A stretch of 64,000 bases of DNA from assembly GCF_018457175.1 (NCBI RefSeq), contig NZ_JAGFNU010000001.1, positions 186,001-250,000 on the forward strand, read 5' to 3'. This document shows, piece after piece, positions 50,303 to 60,388 of this stretch. Position 1 is the first letter of the stretch. Every line of letters starts with the position of its first letter. The stretch comes from Pseudohalocynthiibacter aestuariivivens. Lineage in GTDB: Bacteria; Pseudomonadota; Alphaproteobacteria; Rhodobacterales; Rhodobacteraceae. The notes below the pieces were generated by a model. It was not told where the DNA came from. It worked only from the letters and a program-made list of their open reading frames with translations, and did not search any database. The translations under genes and the position numbers were made by a program.

Positions 50303-51607
50303 ATGTCTGAAGTTTCATTTGTACGCACCGAAATGCTTCCGGAGCAGGCACCGCCAGCAACGACGGTGGGCTTTGTCGGCTGGATACGACACAACCTGTT
50401 CACAGGTTGGTTCAACTCGATAGCTACGGTGTTATCGATGCTGGTGATTTACTTTGTATTGTCCAAGATTTTACCCTGGATGTTCATGTCTTCCTGGTCG
50501 GCTGGTTCGCTGCACGAGTGCCGCGAGGCGATTGCTGCCGCTTACGGAGAGCATCACGAAGGCGCGTGTTGGGCGGTGATTAGGGAACGCTGGATTCAGT
50601 TGTTCTTTGGGTTTTATCCTTCAGAACTTTATTGGCGCCCGATACTGGCATTCTTTTCATTGTTTGTTGCGCTCGGACCAGTATTGTTTGCCGAGTATGT
50701 GCCAAAGAAACTGATCTGGTTCACAGCCATCTTCCCATTCTTTGGGGCATGGTTGCTATGGGGCGGATCGATCTGGGTTCCGATTTCGGCAATACTGGGG
50801 TTTGTATTGGGCTACGTTGCCTATCGGGTGATCACACCTATTTTGGGTAGCCTAGCCGGCGTTATCGCTGCAGCAGCAGTTCCGGTTCTCTGGTGGATCG
50901 CACTTGCGAGTCTTTTTGCGAGTTCTTTGGAGAGCATCATACCACTTGGTATCGAAGCAGTAGAAAGCCGCAAATTCGGTGGCTTCATGTTGTCGATTAC
51001 CATTGGGGTCGTTGCAATCTTTGGTTCACTGCCTTTGGGGATCGTCCTGGCGCTAGGTCGGCAGTCTGATCTGTTGATTGTTAAGGCGCTATGTGTCGGC
51101 TTTATCGAGTTCATTCGTGGCGTGCCGCTGATTACTTTGTTGTTTGTGGCTTCAACATTGCTGAATATCTTTTTGCCACCGGGTACCAACTTTGACATCA
51201 TCCTTCGGGTGCTGATCATGGTTACGCTGTTCGCAGCAGCCTATATGGCAGAGGTTGTTCGGGGCGGGCTTGCAGCCCTTCCAACCGGGCAATACGAGGC
51301 CGCAGATGCCTTGGGACTTGATTATTGGAAAGCGCAGAGGCTGATCATTATGCCGCAAGCGCTGAAAATTTCGATTCCCGGGATCGTGAGTACCTTTATC
51401 GGTGTTTTCAAGGATACAACTTTGGTTTCGATCATCGCCTTGCTTGACCCACTAGGTTTGCTCGCAGGTATTCGGGCAGATTCGAATTGGAATGGTATCG
51501 TTTGGGAGCTTTATGGTTTCCTGGCGCTTATATTCTTTATCTTCTGCTTCTCAATGTCTCGTTATTCCATGTACCTGGAGCGCAAGCTTCAAACTGGCCA
51601 TCAGTAA
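50303..51607 (+). CDS. aapM: General L-amino-acid ABC transporter, permease AapM
   Basis: A 434-residue permease beginning two bases after aapQ. It has multiple membrane segments, a hydrophobic central region without clear function, and the coupling loop EAADALGLDYWKAQRLIIMPQALKISIPGIV. FIEFIRGVPLITLLF is typical of polar amino-acid permeases. Confidence 0.93.
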   Translation: MSEVSFVRTEMLPEQAPPATTVGFVGWIRHNLFTGWFNSIATVLSMLVIYFVLSKILPWMFMSSWSAGSLHECREAIAAAYGEHHEGACWAVIRERWIQLFFGFYPSELYWRPILAFFSLFVALGPVLFAEYVPKKLIWFTAIFPFFGAWLLWGGSIWVPISAILGFVLGYVAYRVITPILGSLAGVIAAAAVPVLWWIALASLFASSLESIIPLGIEAVESRKFGGFMLSITIGVVAIFGSLPLGIVLALGRQSDLLIVKALCVGFIEFIRGVPLITLLFVASTLLNIFLPPGTNFDIILRVLIMVTLFAAAYMAEVVRGGLAALPTGQYEAADALGLDYWKAQRLIIMPQALKISIPGIVSTFIGVFKDTTLVSIIALLDPLGLLAGIRADSNWNGIVWELYGFLALIFFIFCFSMSRYSMYLERKLQTGHQ

Positions 51608-51619
51608 GGGAGTTCACAA

Positions 51620-52411
51620 ATGTCTGAACTTGCACAAAAACGCGAAGCCGATCGCAGCAAAATGTCAGTTTCTGACCACATCGCTGTTCAAATCACCAAT
51701 ATGAACAAGTGGTACGGGGCGTTCCACGTGTTGCGGGACATTAACCTGACCGTAAATGAAGGCGAGCGGATCGTTATTGCGGGGCCTTCGGGTTCTGGAA
51801 AATCAACGCTGATCCGCTGTATCAACAGGCTGGAAGAACACCAGCAGGGCGATATCATCGTTGATGGGACTGAGCTGACATCGGATCTTAAAAACATTGA
51901 TAAGATCAGATCTGAAGTTGGTATGTGTTTTCAACACTTCAATCTCTTCCCGCATCTGAGCATTCTTGAAAATTGTACGCTGGCACCGATCTGGGTTCGT
52001 AAAACGCCCAAAAAAGAAGCCGAAGAAATCGCGATGCACTTTCTTGAAAAGGTGAAAATCCCAGAGCAGGCCGACAAGTTCCCCGGTCAGCTTTCAGGTG
52101 GTCAGCAACAGCGCGTTGCGATTGCACGCAGTCTCTGCATGAAGCCGCGGATCATGCTGTTTGATGAACCGACCTCTGCGCTTGACCCTGAGATGATCAA
52201 AGAGGTGCTCGACACCATGATCGAGCTTGCAGAAGAAGGTATGACCATGTTGTGTGTTACGCACGAAATGGGCTTTGCCCGACAGGTGGCTAACCGGGTT
52301 ATCTTTATGGACCAAGGCCAGATTGTTGAACAGAATGAACCAGAAGAGTTCTTCAACAACCCGAAATCAGACCGTACAAAACTCTTCCTGAGCCAGATTC
52401 TCGGGCACTAG
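51620..52411 (+). CDS. aapP: General L-amino-acid ABC transporter, ATP-binding protein
   Basis: A 263-residue ATPase with Walker [11 protein letters not shown]-loop [14 protein letters not shown] signature [15 protein letters not shown], Walker [15 protein letters not shown] and H-loop VTHEMGFAR. Residues before 25 are a lead-in peptide. It completes the aapJQMP operon and precedes a bidirectional terminator. Confidence 0.97.
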   Translation: MSELAQKREADRSKMSVSDHIAVQITNMNKWYGAFHVLRDINLTVNEGERIVIAGPSGSGKSTLIRCINRLEEHQQGDIIVDGTELTSDLKNIDKIRSEVGMCFQHFNLFPHLSILENCTLAPIWVRKTPKKEAEEIAMHFLEKVKIPEQADKFPGQLSGGQQQRVAIARSLCMKPRIMLFDEPTSALDPEMIKEVLDTMIELAEEGMTMLCVTHEMGFARQVANRVIFMDQGQIVEQNEPEEFFNNPKSDRTKLFLSQILGH

Positions 52412-52431
52412 AGTTTAAATCTGACATCACG

Positions 52432-52462
52432 AAAAACCCTGGTCACTTGACCGGGGTTTTTT
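52432..52462. terminator. Bidirectional terminator between aapP and the phosphatase gene
   Basis: An 11-bp stem (AAACCCTGGTC / GACCGGGGTTT, one T-G pair) with an ACTT loop has A and T runs on both sides. It separates two convergent operons. Confidence 0.9.
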
Positions 52463-52482
52463 ATTTAGAGGTGCATCTATTT

Positions 52483-52986
52483 CTAAACGAGGTCGCGAGG
52501 CACGACAAAATCAACAAGTTCTCCGCTTCCGGGGATAACGGCGTTCCAACTCGAGACATTGAAATCGATTATTGAAGTTGCTGCAGTTGGGTACTTGTCA
52601 AATTGCGCATGTGCCGGGCGTCTGGAGACCAACCCGGCAGCTAGAGAACCAGTTCCAGGATTGTGACCAAGCATCAAAACGGTCGTCTCACGTCGTTTTG
52701 AAAGCAAATTTAGCATTTGATGTGCGGAGGCAAGATAAAGCGCAGAGCTGATTTCAATGATTGCGTCGTCTTCCAGATGAGAAGAAAGAATTTTCCAGGT
52801 CTCAACGGTGCGTCTTGCGGTAGAACAAAGCATGGCATCTGGCAAATAGTGCTTGTCTGAAAGCCATTTCCCGATTGCATCGGCAGATATTCTGCCTCTT
52901 TCGTCCAGAGTGCGGTCGTGGTCATCCAGCAGTGGGTCATCCCAACTGGATTTTGCATGTCGGATCAGGATTAGGCGTAGTGTCAT
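52483..52986 (-). CDS. Histidine phosphatase superfamily protein (SixA-like)
   Basis: A 167-residue enzyme of the phosphoglycerate-mutase-like fold with the catalytic RHAKSSW near the start (LILIRHAKSSWDDP) and a second His in MLGHNPGTGSL. The short form resembles SixA, which dephosphorylates phosphohistidine domains. The target is unknown. The ATG overlaps the stop of the Fe-S protein gene (ATGA), so it is the last gene of a coupled three-gene operon. Confidence 0.85.
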   Translation of the reverse strand: MTLRLILIRHAKSSWDDPLLDDHDRTLDERGRISADAIGKWLSDKHYLPDAMLCSTARRTVETWKILSSHLEDDAIIEISSALYLASAHQMLNLLSKRRETTVLMLGHNPGTGSLAAGLVSRRPAHAQFDKYPTAATSIIDFNVSSWNAVIPGSGELVDFVVPRDLV

Positions 52987-53639
52987 TGTGGGTGAAAGGC
53001 GTCCATGTGAAAGGCAGATTGTTCCGCTAACCTGCCATAAGTTGTGCTGATTGGACAAGCGCGCCGGACGGCGCATCCATAAAATCGACAGTCTTTTCCC
53101 TCTGCAGTATCGAGAAATGTCTTGCAGGCCGGAACGTCGTACTGGTCTTCTGTGATCGCGGAGACGGGGCAGGCGGTAACGCAGGGCTTCGTATCACAGG
53201 TCTCGCAGGGGTTTACCGAACTCTGGTCTGGTAAGGCGATACGCTGCGGCAGAGCGATTGCTGCACGGTAAGAAACGAACAACCCGGCACGATCATGAAC
53301 CAACATTGCTACTGGTGATGACCATGCGCGCTTGGAACGAAGTGCCCAGCGAATAAACGGCGGATAGGGTGGCCCATCTGATGGGTAAACTGGCGTAGCG
53401 CCAAGTGCTCTGGCCCAGTCGTCAACTATACGCTTTGACCAAAGGTCCAACGGGTCTGGCAAACCGTCAGAAAATTCTGACTGGGTTGACACATGAGGCC
53501 AGAAACCCGGTTCGTGCGGTCCCAACAGTAAAAGTGTTTTTGTGCCGCTTGGTGTGAGGTCTTCATCTTCCGGGTGGAATGCCCCAAAAATGTCGAGATG
53601 GCGCGTCTGTGCTGCCTTCAGGAGCGTCTCATACGTCAT
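52983..53639 (-). CDS. Ferredoxin-like 4Fe-4S protein
   Basis: A 218-residue protein with an N-terminal domain of unknown type and a C-terminal ferredoxin region. The latter has the clusters CETCDTKPCVTACP and CRFYGCAVRRACP, which give eight cysteines, enough for two 4Fe-4S centres. It resembles the C-terminal ferredoxin part of epoxyqueuosine reductase but lacks its cobalamin part. It may donate electrons to the upstream membrane hydroxylase. Start and stop overlap both neighbours by four bases. Confidence 0.75.
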   Translation of the reverse strand: MTYETLLKAAQTRHLDIFGAFHPEDEDLTPSGTKTLLLLGPHEPGFWPHVSTQSEFSDGLPDPLDLWSKRIVDDWARALGATPVYPSDGPPYPPFIRWALRSKRAWSSPVAMLVHDRAGLFVSYRAAIALPQRIALPDQSSVNPCETCDTKPCVTACPVSAITEDQYDVPACKTFLDTAEGKDCRFYGCAVRRACPISTTYGRLAEQSAFHMDAFHPQ

Positions 53640-54430
53640 TTGCGCAGGAAGGGAAGCTTAAGGCTCCACCCCAATTGTGCAGGGCGATCATCTTGCCATT
53701 CAAGCCCTATGGTCATTTTGGTATGCCCTGCCTTAGGCTGTGCGATATAGGTCCCAAACAACTGATCCCAGATCGAAAGAGCAAAACCATAGTTACTGTC
53801 GTGTTCCGCACGGTGAACTGAATGGTGAATACGATGCATATCAGGTGTCACAAGAATGCGACGCAACACCCGATCAACCGGCAACGGAAGCGAAAGATTT
53901 GCGTGGTTAAACATCGCGGTGCCGTTTAGCAGGATTTCGAACAACACAATTGCAAGCGCAGAAGGCCCTAGCAAATAAACCAGTCCAATCTTTAACAACA
54001 TGGAAAAGGCGATCTCCACAGGGTGAAAGCGGACAGCTGTTGTTACGTCGATATCGCGGTCAGAATGATGCACCCGGTGGAACCGCCAAAGCAGCGGAAT
54101 TTTATGGGTGATTAGATGTTGCGCCCAAATTGCAAAATCAAAGAACAATATGGCAAGAACGGTTTCCAGCCAAATTGGCCAGCCAAGTTGGTTTAACAAA
54201 CCCCACCCCTGCGCATTTGCATCAATCGCGGCGCCAACCGCAAGCAGGGGCATAGCAAGCGCAAGAATTCGCAAGGTGACTGCGTCAAGGAAGGTGATTG
54301 CCCAGTTGGTCAGCCAGCGTTTTTGACGAGTCACGCTTCGCTCACGGCGTGGCCAAAGCGCTTCCAGTGTCGCGAAAACTGCAAACAGTCCGATAAAGAT
54401 CGAAAGGCGTATTACGGCTTCGTTTTCCAT
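53636..54430 (-). CDS. Sterol desaturase / fatty-acid hydroxylase family protein
   Basis: A 264-residue inner-membrane di-iron enzyme candidate with about four membrane segments. The histidine motifs that bind iron are visible: QHLITHKIPLLW, FHRVHHSDRD and HRIHHSVHRAEHDSNYG, in the HX3-4H, HX2HH and HX2HH order. Members hydroxylate or desaturate lipids, sterols or carotenoids; the substrate is not shown. It is the first gene of a coupled three-gene operon on the reverse strand. Confidence 0.85.
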   Translation of the reverse strand: MENEAVIRLSIFIGLFAVFATLEALWPRRERSVTRQKRWLTNWAITFLDAVTLRILALAMPLLAVGAAIDANAQGWGLLNQLGWPIWLETVLAILFFDFAIWAQHLITHKIPLLWRFHRVHHSDRDIDVTTAVRFHPVEIAFSMLLKIGLVYLLGPSALAIVLFEILLNGTAMFNHANLSLPLPVDRVLRRILVTPDMHRIHHSVHRAEHDSNYGFALSIWDQLFGTYIAQPKAGHTKMTIGLEWQDDRPAQLGWSLKLPFLRK

Positions 54431-54472
54431 GCGGTGAACTAAGCGGCTTATTCTTCGGAAGGCAACTGAAAT

Positions 54473-55354
54473 TCAGGTTACCGGATTACCCGTACCTCGG
54501 ATGATAGACCCTGCGCCATGTTCAGTAAAAAGCTCCAGCAAACAAGCATTGGGTGCGCGACCATCGAGTATAACAACAGCCCGCACGCCGCCTTCAATTG
54601 CAACCAGCGCAGTTTCGGTCTTCGGTATCATACCGCCCGCAATTATTCCTTCCGCTGTCATTTGGCGTATCTGATCAGGTGTGATCTCTGTCATGACATC
54701 ACCTTCGGCATTTTTAACGCCGGCGACATCTGTAAGAAGCAAAAGTCGATCCGCCTTGAGCGACGCAGCAATTGCACCGGCTGCGGTATCGCCATTCACA
54801 TTGTAGGTCTCACCGTTACGACCAGCCCCCAGCGGCGCGATGACCGGGATAGTATCGGCACCAAATAACGTGTGCAAAACGTTTGGATTCATTTCAGCAG
54901 GTGTTCCGACAAAACCGAGATCAGGGTTCGTCTGGTCACAGATCATCAGATTGGCATCCTTACCGGATAGGCCAACAGCTTTGCCGCCCTGCCGGTTTAT
55001 CGCCTGTACGATCCGCTTGTTAACCCGGCCCGACAGAACCATTTCAACGACTTCAACCGTCGCGGCATCTGTAACGCGTTTACCATTTACGAATTCTGAC
55101 TGAATGCCGAGTTTTTCCAGCATTTCATTAATCATCGGGCCGCCGCCATGCACGATGACAGGGTTCACGCCGACCTGCTGCATGAGCACGATATCCCGCG
55201 CGAAGCCGTCCATTTCATCATCGTCACCCATGGCATTGCCGCCAAATTTGATCACAACAATTGCGTCGTCATAACGTTGCAGATACGGTAACGCCTCAGA
55301 AAGGGTGCGGGCTGTAGCGATCCAATCTCGGTTCATGGCAGTTTGCTTCTTCAT
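54473..55354 (-). CDS. argB: Acetylglutamate kinase
   Basis: A 293-residue enzyme of arginine biosynthesis that phosphorylates N-acetyl-L-glutamate. The amino-acid-kinase fold has [12 protein letters not shown] near residue 34, [12 protein letters not shown] and [12 protein letters not shown]. The ATG with AGGGAC upstream was chosen; the open frame runs further upstream through a palindromic noncoding region, and a second ATG lies six codons later. It is at the end of the engB run. Confidence 0.96.
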   Translation of the reverse strand: MKKQTAMNRDWIATARTLSEALPYLQRYDDAIVVIKFGGNAMGDDDEMDGFARDIVLMQQVGVNPVIVHGGGPMINEMLEKLGIQSEFVNGKRVTDAATVEVVEMVLSGRVNKRIVQAINRQGGKAVGLSGKDANLMICDQTNPDLGFVGTPAEMNPNVLHTLFGADTIPVIAPLGAGRNGETYNVNGDTAAGAIAASLKADRLLLLTDVAGVKNAEGDVMTEITPDQIRQMTAEGIIAGGMIPKTETALVAIEGGVRAVVILDGRAPNACLLELFTEHGAGSIIRGTGNPVT

Positions 55355-55401
55355 GTCTTTGTCCCTTTTCAGGCCTTCTTGATGCAAGGTCTGTACCTGG
55401 G

Positions 55402-55446
55402 GCAAGAATTTTTGAAAATTCTTGCAAAAAATCTTCAAAGATTTTT
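55402..55446. repeat. Two tandem AT-rich palindromes between engB and argB
   Basis: The first palindrome has 11-base arms, GCAAGAATTTT (55402-55412) and AAAATTCTTGC (55415-55425). The second has 9-base arms, AAAAATCTT (55427-55435) and AAGATTTTT (55438-55446). Each is perfect around a 2-base centre. They lie 8 bases after the engB stop in its direction of transcription, and the T run on that strand makes the first hairpin met also a possible terminator. Confidence 0.8.
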
Positions 55447-55453
55447 GGTTCTG

Positions 55454-56104
55454 CTATTCAAGCGTCGCGATTATGGCACGTAGCATGGGTATTCCTTCGC
55501 CTTTTTCGGAAGAGGTCAGGACCAGTTCGGGATAAGCCGCCGGATGTTTGCTCAGTGCCTGACGTACCTGCGCCAATACTTTTGTGCGATCAGCACCTTT
55601 AACCTTGTCCGTTTTGGTCAGAACAACCTGAAACGTCACAGCGGCGCGGTCAAGCAGAGACAAAATCTCTTCGTCGACTTTTTTTACGCCATGTCGCGCA
55701 TCGATCAGAACGAATGCCCGCCTTAAGGTCTGGCGCCCAGCTAAGTAGGACTTGAGCAGCCTTTGCCATTTTTCCACAACTGGCAGTGGTGCGTTGGCGT
55801 ACCCATAGCCCGGCAGATCGACAAGGTAGAGTTCGTCGCCAGCAGTGAAATAGTTGATTTCCTGGGTGCGCCCCGGAGTGTTTGAGGCGCGTGCAAGCCC
55901 CTTTCGTCCGGTCAATGCGTTGATCAGGCTGGATTTTCCAACATTCGAACGACCCGCAAAACACACCTCTAACCTGTCGGCCGGGGGCAGGCCGTCCATC
56001 GCGACAACGCCTTTGATGAATTCGGTCTCTCCAGCAAACAGGAGGCGCCCGGCTTCAACATCCTGGTGTTCGGGTTCTTTCGCAATGGGGAATCCAAGCT
56101 CCAT
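55454..56104 (-). CDS. engB: Ribosome biogenesis GTP-binding protein EngB/YsxC/YihA
   Basis: A 216-residue circular-order GTPase acting in 50S assembly. G1 is [10 protein letters not shown]3 DLPGYG, G4 TKTD and G5 TSSEKG, all intact. The ATG overlaps the MOSC stop by one base (TGATG). The gene is linked to yidC and argB as usual in Rhodobacterales. Confidence 0.95.
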   Translation of the reverse strand: MELGFPIAKEPEHQDVEAGRLLFAGETEFIKGVVAMDGLPPADRLEVCFAGRSNVGKSSLINALTGRKGLARASNTPGRTQEINYFTAGDELYLVDLPGYGYANAPLPVVEKWQRLLKSYLAGRQTLRRAFVLIDARHGVKKVDEEILSLLDRAAVTFQVVLTKTDKVKGADRTKVLAQVRQALSKHPAAYPELVLTSSEKGEGIPMLRAIIATLE

Positions 56105-56847
56105 CAAATCAGCTCCGCATTGTCACCAAGCGCAATTCGGCCCGGCGTGACAACTTCTGCATAGACACCGAAATCCTGATGACCCCAGCCTGCATTCAAC
56201 GCGCCAAGCGTATCTGCATCACGTTCCCCGGTTTCCGGGTTCGCGGTGGTCGCCAGGCATCGTTTAATACGTTCTCTAATTTCGAATTCTGCAGTTCCAA
56301 CCCGAAACCGTTGACCCAGCCATTCAAACTCTTCCCAGGGTTTGAGCCCCTCAAGCCAGATGTTTGCACGCCAGCGAAGTGGCGAAATCTCTTGGTCCAA
56401 TTGCTTTGCGACCTGCGAGTGAGACGCGAGATTGGCGATTGAGATCGAGGGAAAGTCGGTATCAGTCATACCCCGGCCCGGAACACGTACCACGCGTGCC
56501 GATTGGGCGCGGTTTGGTGGGACAAGCGGCTTTACCCAATCAAGAAACGCCTCGCTGTCCGTGTCGGGGTTGAATGTGAACGGCGGAAGGCCTGGGTGGT
56601 TCAGTGTAACGAGGCCAGTTTCTTCATTCGCCCGTGCCTTGATAGCCATCAGTTTTGGCGCCTTGGAACCTATCGTAAAATTCACGCAGGGCGCCCATTC
56701 GGCATCGTCAGCTTTAGATGCGTCATGCGCGATGGCCCAGCGTCGGTCCCAGGGCATCGTGCGGCCAGCATCCAGCTCAACACTATCAAGCGTTTCGGTC
56801 CCATGTGATTTGATGGGATGGCGCCAGATGTGGGCGACCTTGGTCAT
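56104..56847 (-). CDS. MOSC domain protein
   Basis: A 247-residue protein with an MOSC N-terminal beta-barrel ([17 protein letters not shown]) and a C-terminal MOSC domain with the cysteine in [18 protein letters not shown] that usually binds the molybdenum-cofactor sulfur. Related proteins (YcbX, YiiM, mARC) reduce N-hydroxylated compounds or transfer sulfur. It lies two bases from yidC and one base overlaps engB, so it is in the same transcript. Confidence 0.9.
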   Translation of the reverse strand: MTKVAHIWRHPIKSHGTETLDSVELDAGRTMPWDRRWAIAHDASKADDAEWAPCVNFTIGSKAPKLMAIKARANEETGLVTLNHPGLPPFTFNPDTDSEAFLDWVKPLVPPNRAQSARVVRVPGRGMTDTDFPSISIANLASHSQVAKQLDQEISPLRWRANIWLEGLKPWEEFEWLGQRFRVGTAEFEIRERIKRCLATTANPETGERDADTLGALNAGWGHQDFGVYAEVVTPGRIALGDNAELI

Positions 56848-56849
56848 AC

Positions 56850-58670
56850 CTAAGCCTCGGGCTTATTGCGTTTAAAGGTGCCTTTGATGTTACCAAACAC
56901 ATCGGGTTTATATCCCTGGCTACGCATGATCAAATACTGTTGGGTGAAGGTAATCGTGTTGTTCGCAATCCAGTAGATCACAAGGCCAGAGGCGAAGCTG
57001 CCGAGCATGAACATGAACACCCAAGGCATCCAGGCAAAAATGGCTGCCTGCGTCGCATCTGTTGGGGCCGGGTTCAGTTTTTGCTGCAACCACATCGAAA
57101 TACCAAGCAAAATTGGCAATACGCCAAGTGAAACGATTGCAAAGATTGATCCGGGTTCCGGCGTTGCATAGGGTAGTAACCCAAAAAGGTTCAGGATCGA
57201 CGACGGATCAGGTGCCGAAAGGTCCTTGATCCAGCCAATCCATTCAGCATGACGCAGCTCAATCGTGACAAAAATCACTTTGTAGAGTGAAAAGAAGATC
57301 GGAATTTGCATGAGAATTGGCAAACACCCTGCGGCTGGGTTCACCTTCTTCTCTTTGTAAAGCTTCATCATCTCCTGCTGAAGCTTTTGTTTGTCGTCAC
57401 CGGCTCGTTCTTTCAGGGCCGCCATTTCAGGCTGCAACTCTTTCATCCGTGCCATAGAGACATAGGATTTATAGGCCAGTGGAAACAGGATTGCTTTGAT
57501 GATAAGCGTCAGACCGATGATCGACCAACCCATGTTACCAATGAAACTGTTTAACCAGTGCAGAACAAAGAAAATCGGTTTGGTCAGGAAAAAGAACCAT
57601 CCCCAGTCAATGGAATCGAGGAAGCCAGTTATGCCGCCATTATCTTGGTAGTTGCGAATTGTTTCCCATTCTTTTGCACCCGCAAAGAGCTTGGTTTCAA
57701 CAGACTGGATTGCACCGGGTTCCACCGTTAACGAGGCGTGACGCACTTCTGACAGGTAGATGTCCGCAGTTCCGATGTGTTTCTCGACGGCTGTAAAGGG
57801 TTGTCCGGCATTCGGGATCAGGGTTGTCATCCAATAGTGATCGGTGAATCCGACCCAGCCGTTTTCCGCAACTTCTGTTATTTGGGCAGCAGCGGCTTCA
57901 CGCGGGTCAACATCTAAATCAACAATGTCGTCATAGTCTGTTTCAGCGAGCTTGCCGTCTGCCATCCGAATGGCACCTTCGTGGATAATGAAAAATCCCT
58001 TGAGGTTGTCTGGTTCGGTATGACGTACAAGTTGCCCATATGGACGAATGCGAACAGCTTCACCTGAAGTGTTTTCGACTGATTGCGTAACTGAAAACAT
58101 AAAGTTCTCGTCAACCGAAATACTGCGGCGAAAAACAAGGCCACTACCGTTGTTCCAGATGAGCGTGACCGGAGTTTCAGGTGTTAACGTTGCGCCGGAC
58201 TCTACGTTCCAGATTGTCAGGTGGTTTGGCAGTTCGGTGCTGCTCGCGCCAGCGGGTGTCCAGCCGAACAATGCATAGTAAGCGTTTTCTTCGGTTGTCG
58301 GCTTAAGCAGGGTCACGCCTTCGGAATCGGAATCGAGCGTTTCTCGATAGTCTGAAAGCGCTAGGTCATCGATTCTGCCACCCAGCAAGGAGATTGATCC
58401 GCTCAGGCGGGGGGTGTCGATGGTAACACGCGGGGCTTCAGGGGCTGTCGCATCGGGCGAAGGTGCAGCCAACGCAACGTTGTCGGAAGCGGCAGGAGGT
58501 GCGACGCCGGGGGTGGCCGTGTCAGAGGTGCCTTCCGTTGTCGCTGTAGTGGCAGGTTCAGCGTTTGGATCGGTTACAGGTGGTTCTGGCGCAAAGAAAG
58601 TGAGCCAGACCAGCATAACTAGTCCGCTCAGCGCGATTGCAAGAATAAGATTTCTGTTCTGTTCGTCCAT
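56850..58670 (-). CDS. yidC: Membrane protein insertase YidC
   Basis: A 606-residue insertase. It begins with one membrane segment (MDEQNRNLILAIALSGLVMLVWLTFF), then a long, Ala/Thr/Pro-rich linker and a large periplasmic beta-domain (about 90-350), followed by the five-helix core with the conserved cytoplasmic helical hairpin (KELQPEMAALKERAGDDKQKLQQEMMKLYKEKKVNPAAGCLP). It inserts proteins into the inner membrane with or without SecYEG. It is long for the family because of the linker. Confidence 0.97.
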   Translation of the reverse strand: MDEQNRNLILAIALSGLVMLVWLTFFAPEPPVTDPNAEPATTATTEGTSDTATPGVAPPAASDNVALAAPSPDATAPEAPRVTIDTPRLSGSISLLGGRIDDLALSDYRETLDSDSEGVTLLKPTTEENAYYALFGWTPAGASSTELPNHLTIWNVESGATLTPETPVTLIWNNGSGLVFRRSISVDENFMFSVTQSVENTSGEAVRIRPYGQLVRHTEPDNLKGFFIIHEGAIRMADGKLAETDYDDIVDLDVDPREAAAAQITEVAENGWVGFTDHYWMTTLIPNAGQPFTAVEKHIGTADIYLSEVRHASLTVEPGAIQSVETKLFAGAKEWETIRNYQDNGGITGFLDSIDWGWFFFLTKPIFFVLHWLNSFIGNMGWSIIGLTLIIKAILFPLAYKSYVSMARMKELQPEMAALKERAGDDKQKLQQEMMKLYKEKKVNPAAGCLPILMQIPIFFSLYKVIFVTIELRHAEWIGWIKDLSAPDPSSILNLFGLLPYATPEPGSIFAIVSLGVLPILLGISMWLQQKLNPAPTDATQAAIFAWMPWVFMFMLGSFASGLVIYWIANNTITFTQQYLIMRSQGYKPDVFGNIKGTFKRNKPEA

Positions 58671-58775
58671 GTGGGACCGCCCGCCTGTCCTGAATTTAGG
58701 TCACGGAGGTTGAACAGACTGAGGGGGAAAAGGTCAAGCGGTTTTCAGTAAAAACAACCCTTTTCGAACGATCTT

Positions 58776-60311
58776 TCAGCCGATGTAACGGCCAAACCGT
58801 GGTGGCGCGGATAGTTTTGCCAATTGTCTTTCTATCCAGGGTAGCGAGTCTTCAAATGACATGGGTCGCGCAACAGCAAACCCCTGAACGTGGCTGCAGC
58901 CAAGTTGCGATAGCATTGCATGTTCGCCGATCGTCTCGACACCTTCGGCCAAAGTCTCCAGTTCCAGCCGTTCAGCTAAGGACAGGATGGCCGAAACCAT
59001 TCTTTGCTGACTTTGATCTTTATCAACATGGGTGATGAAGGATCTGTCGATCTTAATGCGCCCGACAGCGAAACGACGAATGTTCAAAATCGAAGCGTGA
59101 CCCGTCCCAAAATCATCAAGGTCGATCCCGCATCCGAGATTTGCCAGAGTTGTCAGATTGCGCGAGACCGTATCGTCGCCCGGGCCAGCGACGACAGTTT
59201 CCAGAATCTCGACCGAGAGGCGTTCTGGCGCCAGATCAAATCGATCGAGTTCCCACTTAATTTTATCAACGAATTTGGGGTTGCGAAGTTCCTGGCTGGA
59301 AAAATTAACCGCAACAGACGGGATATTTAATTCTGCCTCATCCCATGATTTCAAAGCCGTCAGGGCATGGAAAAGCATTACCTCGTTCAGGCGTTCAGAA
59401 AGACCTGAGTTTTCGATTGCAGGTAAGAAGTCCGTAGGGGAAATTACACCACGTTCCGGATGGCACCACCGTGCCAGTGCCTCAAAACCAGTGATCCGTC
59501 CTGTATCGGTCGAGAGTTGTGGTTGGAACCAAGCTTGAATTTGACCGTTTTCAAACGCGCATTCAACATTGTCACTCATGACATTGGGAAAACGCGCTTT
59601 GTTCCGCATTTCATGCGAATAGGCCCGGATCGCACCGTTTGCATTTAGCCGCGCTTCAGCGAGCGCATCATCCGCAGCTTCAAGCAGTGGTTCACTGGTT
59701 TTTTCGGGTGCGTCGCCCGCGATACAAAACCCAATGCTCGCAGACAGGTAAATGGTCGCGGCGTCTATGAGTAATGGCTCGGCAATCGCAGACTGGATGC
59801 GCCCAGAAATTTGAAGGAGCGCTTCCAAATCCGCGCGCTGAACAGGTGCCAGAGCAATGACGAAGCGAGCTTTCTCCACCTGGGCAACGATATCCCTGTC
59901 ACGAAGGACAGTGCGGACTCTGTTGTTTGACTGACAGAGGATATCTTCCGAGGCTCTGAGGCCAAATCGTTTTCTTAAAACGTCAAAATCATCGAGTTGG
60001 ACTATGAGGCAGGCAGGTGTTCGACCGGTCCTTGGCGCTGCTGAGAAAGCCGTTTCAAGCGCCTGACACACATCTTCGTGCGATGCAGGCCTGCTAAAAT
60101 CGTCTTGTCGAGTTTGCTTTTCATTTGGTCGTTCGGAAAAGCCTGACGCTGCTGCGAAAAAAACTGGAAGCAGGAGAGAAACGCCTACAAGCGCAGCTTC
60201 GCCTCCTAACCAAAAGCTTCCCAAAGTTAAGGCCGGGACAAACACATAAGTGTGTGAACCAGTGAACAGGTCAGAAAAAGCTTGTCTAGCTGGGCCGAAT
60301 GAAATCCGCAT
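58776..60311 (-). CDS. c-di-GMP phosphodiesterase with degenerate GGDEF and active EAL domain
   Basis: A 511-residue membrane protein. Two N-terminal membrane segments (about 25-60) are followed by a GGDEF-like domain (about 85-230) in which the GGDEF signature is replaced by VEKAR, so it should not make c-di-GMP. The EAL domain (about 250-505) keeps its catalytic residues: FEALARW, VAVNFS, EILET, DDFGTG, KIDRSF and EGVE. It should hydrolyse c-di-GMP. The ATG with AGGA upstream was chosen; a GTG seven codons earlier is possible. It is set between ttcA and yidC. Confidence 0.9.
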   Translation of the reverse strand: MRISFGPARQAFSDLFTGSHTYVFVPALTLGSFWLGGEAALVGVSLLLPVFFAAASGFSERPNEKQTRQDDFSRPASHEDVCQALETAFSAAPRTGRTPACLIVQLDDFDVLRKRFGLRASEDILCQSNNRVRTVLRDRDIVAQVEKARFVIALAPVQRADLEALLQISGRIQSAIAEPLLIDAATIYLSASIGFCIAGDAPEKTSEPLLEAADDALAEARLNANGAIRAYSHEMRNKARFPNVMSDNVECAFENGQIQAWFQPQLSTDTGRITGFEALARWCHPERGVISPTDFLPAIENSGLSERLNEVMLFHALTALKSWDEAELNIPSVAVNFSSQELRNPKFVDKIKWELDRFDLAPERLSVEILETVVAGPGDDTVSRNLTTLANLGCGIDLDDFGTGHASILNIRRFAVGRIKIDRSFITHVDKDQSQQRMVSAILSLAERLELETLAEGVETIGEHAMLSQLGCSHVQGFAVARPMSFEDSLPWIERQLAKLSAPPRFGRYIG

Positions 60312-60388
60312 AGTCTCGTATCCTGTTTTCACCGTCGAAATCTGCGGCGTTCAGGATCGAATCTTACGTTGCGTTCCTCATCTGTCGG

